DNA of 64,000 nt, taken from positions 1 to 64,000 of the forward strand of contig CAJTNN010000012.1 of NCBI GenBank assembly GCA_910577585.1, written 5' to 3'. Shown here one piece after another: positions 62,995 through 64,000 of the stretch. The translations under genes were made by a program, and so were the position numbers. The notes below the pieces were generated by a model. That model did not search any database, was not told the origin of the DNA, and saw only the letters and a list, made by a program, of their open reading frames with translations. Origin of the DNA: an uncultured Muribaculaceae bacterium. Its GTDB lineage: Bacteria > Bacteroidota > Bacteroidia > Bacteroidales > Muribaculaceae. The first letter of the stretch is position 1. The number at the start of each line of letters is the position of its first letter.

Positions 62995-64000
62995 ATGAAA
63001 AAAATCTCCATCTTATTGGCTGTCATGATGGCCGTGGGTGTCTGTCACGCCGCCCCCACGCAGCGCAATGTCGCACGCTTCAAGTCGGTCGCCGCCCAGC
63101 GTCCGCAACTTAAAAAGGAGGCTGCCACTCCGCTGTGGCTGCCGACTGTAGAAAAGGAATTCTATGACGACAACGGCTGGACTCAGATAGCCGAGGCGCG
63201 TTATGAATATGACAACAAGGGTAATATCACCCGCATACGTCTCGACGACAGTGGCTCGGTATTCACCACTATCTTCGAGTATAACGACGACAACATGCCG
63301 GTGCTCCGCGTAGAGACCGCAGGCGAGGGGAGCGCTGAGCGCAACACCCTCAAGCGCACCTACGAGTATGACCCGATCGTAAAGAGCTACTGCGTGTTGC
63401 GCATGGGTTACTCCTGGGCCGGCAATGACTGGGTGGCTGACTACGCCTGTGAGAAAAATATAATCACCCGCAACGAGGCCGGCAATATCACCGACATCAT
63501 CAAATATCTGCCGCTGGATAGCGAGACCTTCGTGCCCGCCTACCACACAGAATGGAAATATGACGACCCCGATGGCCAGGCCACAGGCTTCGCCTACTAT
63601 CTCAACATGTCGGGCGAGGAGGATGGCGACTGGAAGCTCTACGGCGACACCGACTACCGCGATATCGAATGGGAAAACTTCGACGGCCAGCCCGTGGGTG
63701 ACTTCCTGGAGCAGATTGTTGGAGCCAACCGCATCAAGTCGGCCCGCGCATACTACGAGGATGTGGTGGATGGTTACGTATTTGTGGAATATCCGCAGGA
63801 CGGGGCGTATGGCTATCTGATGAAATTCACCACCAACGACCCAGAAGAGGTGGGCATAACCCGTCAGGTAGAGACTATCGATGCCAACGGCAGTGTGCGC
63901 TACACGCTCTGCGAATACTTCGACGACGAGACTGAGGATATCTACGACACCCCCGTCTATACCTACATCACCACCTTGATATATAATGACCATGGCGATG
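62995..64000 (+). CDS. Secreted YD-repeat-like protein (partial, runs off the window)
   Basis: From ATG 62995 the frame is open to the window end (335 codons seen). It has a signal peptide (MKKISILLAVMMAVGVCHA) and a Tyr/Asp/Asn-rich body with repeated YEYDNKGNIT-type motifs (YEYDPIVKSYC, YNDDNM), similar to YD/RHS or DUF-type surface repeats. The C-terminus is outside the window, so a sorting tail cannot be checked. Function unknown. Confidence 0.75.
   Translation, partial: MKKISILLAVMMAVGVCHAAPTQRNVARFKSVAAQRPQLKKEAATPLWLPTVEKEFYDDNGWTQIAEARYEYDNKGNITRIRLDDSGSVFTTIFEYNDDNMPVLRVETAGEGSAERNTLKRTYEYDPIVKSYCVLRMGYSWAGNDWVADYACEKNIITRNEAGNITDIIKYLPLDSETFVPAYHTEWKYDDPDGQATGFAYYLNMSGEEDGDWKLYGDTDYRDIEWENFDGQPVGDFLEQIVGANRIKSARAYYEDVVDGYVFVEYPQDGAYGYLMKFTTNDPEEVGITRQVETIDANGSVRYTLCEYFDDETEDIYDTPVYTYITTLIYNDHGD

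Overview
The window is a chromosomal segment of a moderately GC-rich member of the Bacteroidota, order Bacteroidales. A gut Muribaculaceae-like lineage is my best guess, but no rRNA gene is present to confirm it. The evidence is the -7 promoter box TAnnTTTG (with TTTG about 20 nt upstream) before many genes, a VorB/KorA-type 2-oxoacid:ferredoxin oxidoreductase, an NfnAB-like pair, large secreted FN3/LRR_5 proteins with sorting-like C-termini, and a C39-peptidase ABC exporter paired with an outer-membrane barrel.

Layout. 0-20 kb is mostly housekeeping: mutS, mgtE, a TGS/uridine-kinase protein, tRNA-Glu/rpsT/tRNA-Glu, nfnB-nfnA, yqeY-serS, a pseudokinase, a GNAT-like protein, menG, a U32 protein, ychF, mscL and gap. 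20-26 kb holds two large surface proteins, one split by a frameshift. 26.8-30.4 kb has a sirtuin and the four-subunit 2-oxoacid oxidoreductase. 30.9-33.5 kb is an AT-rich island with a ThiF/E1-like enzyme, a PAS-LuxR regulator and a LuxI/FeeM-like acyltransferase. Five copies of a 12-bp near-palindrome lie around these genes, and two copies of an unrelated repeat flank the island. 33.7-39.8 kb has surface proteins (one with an in-frame stop), a glycosyltransferase, an RNA methyltransferase and nadA.

39.8-40.3 kb is a gene-free stretch packed with TTATTGACA-type 9-mers beside an AT-rich tract. Hand counts show C>G on the + strand to its left and G>C to its right, whichever way the genes point, so I read it as the replication origin. 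40.4-47 kb holds pyrH, frr, an NhaC antiporter, an AAE-family transporter and a DegT aminotransferase. 47.4-54.3 kb has a 1210-aa FN3 surface protein and a second AT-rich island: a C10 cysteine peptidase lipoprotein and two paralogous lipoproteins. The peptidase and the first lipoprotein share a 42-bp leader. 54.4-59.2 kb is a peptide-export locus (barrel, C39-ABC transporter, stub of an HlyD-like adaptor). 59.5-64 kb has tRNA-Ser, a hipB-like gene with a truncated hipA, a TPR-HTH regulator, a small barrel protein and the start of a secreted protein that runs off the end.

The most novel items are (i) the LuxR/LuxI-like/ThiF island, where boxes sit at an identical 24-nt spacing from the -7 boxes of the two + strand genes, (ii) the candidate oriC, and (iii) a roughly 190-bp nested inverted-repeat element with an almost invariant core and ends that differ between copies in a compensated way.
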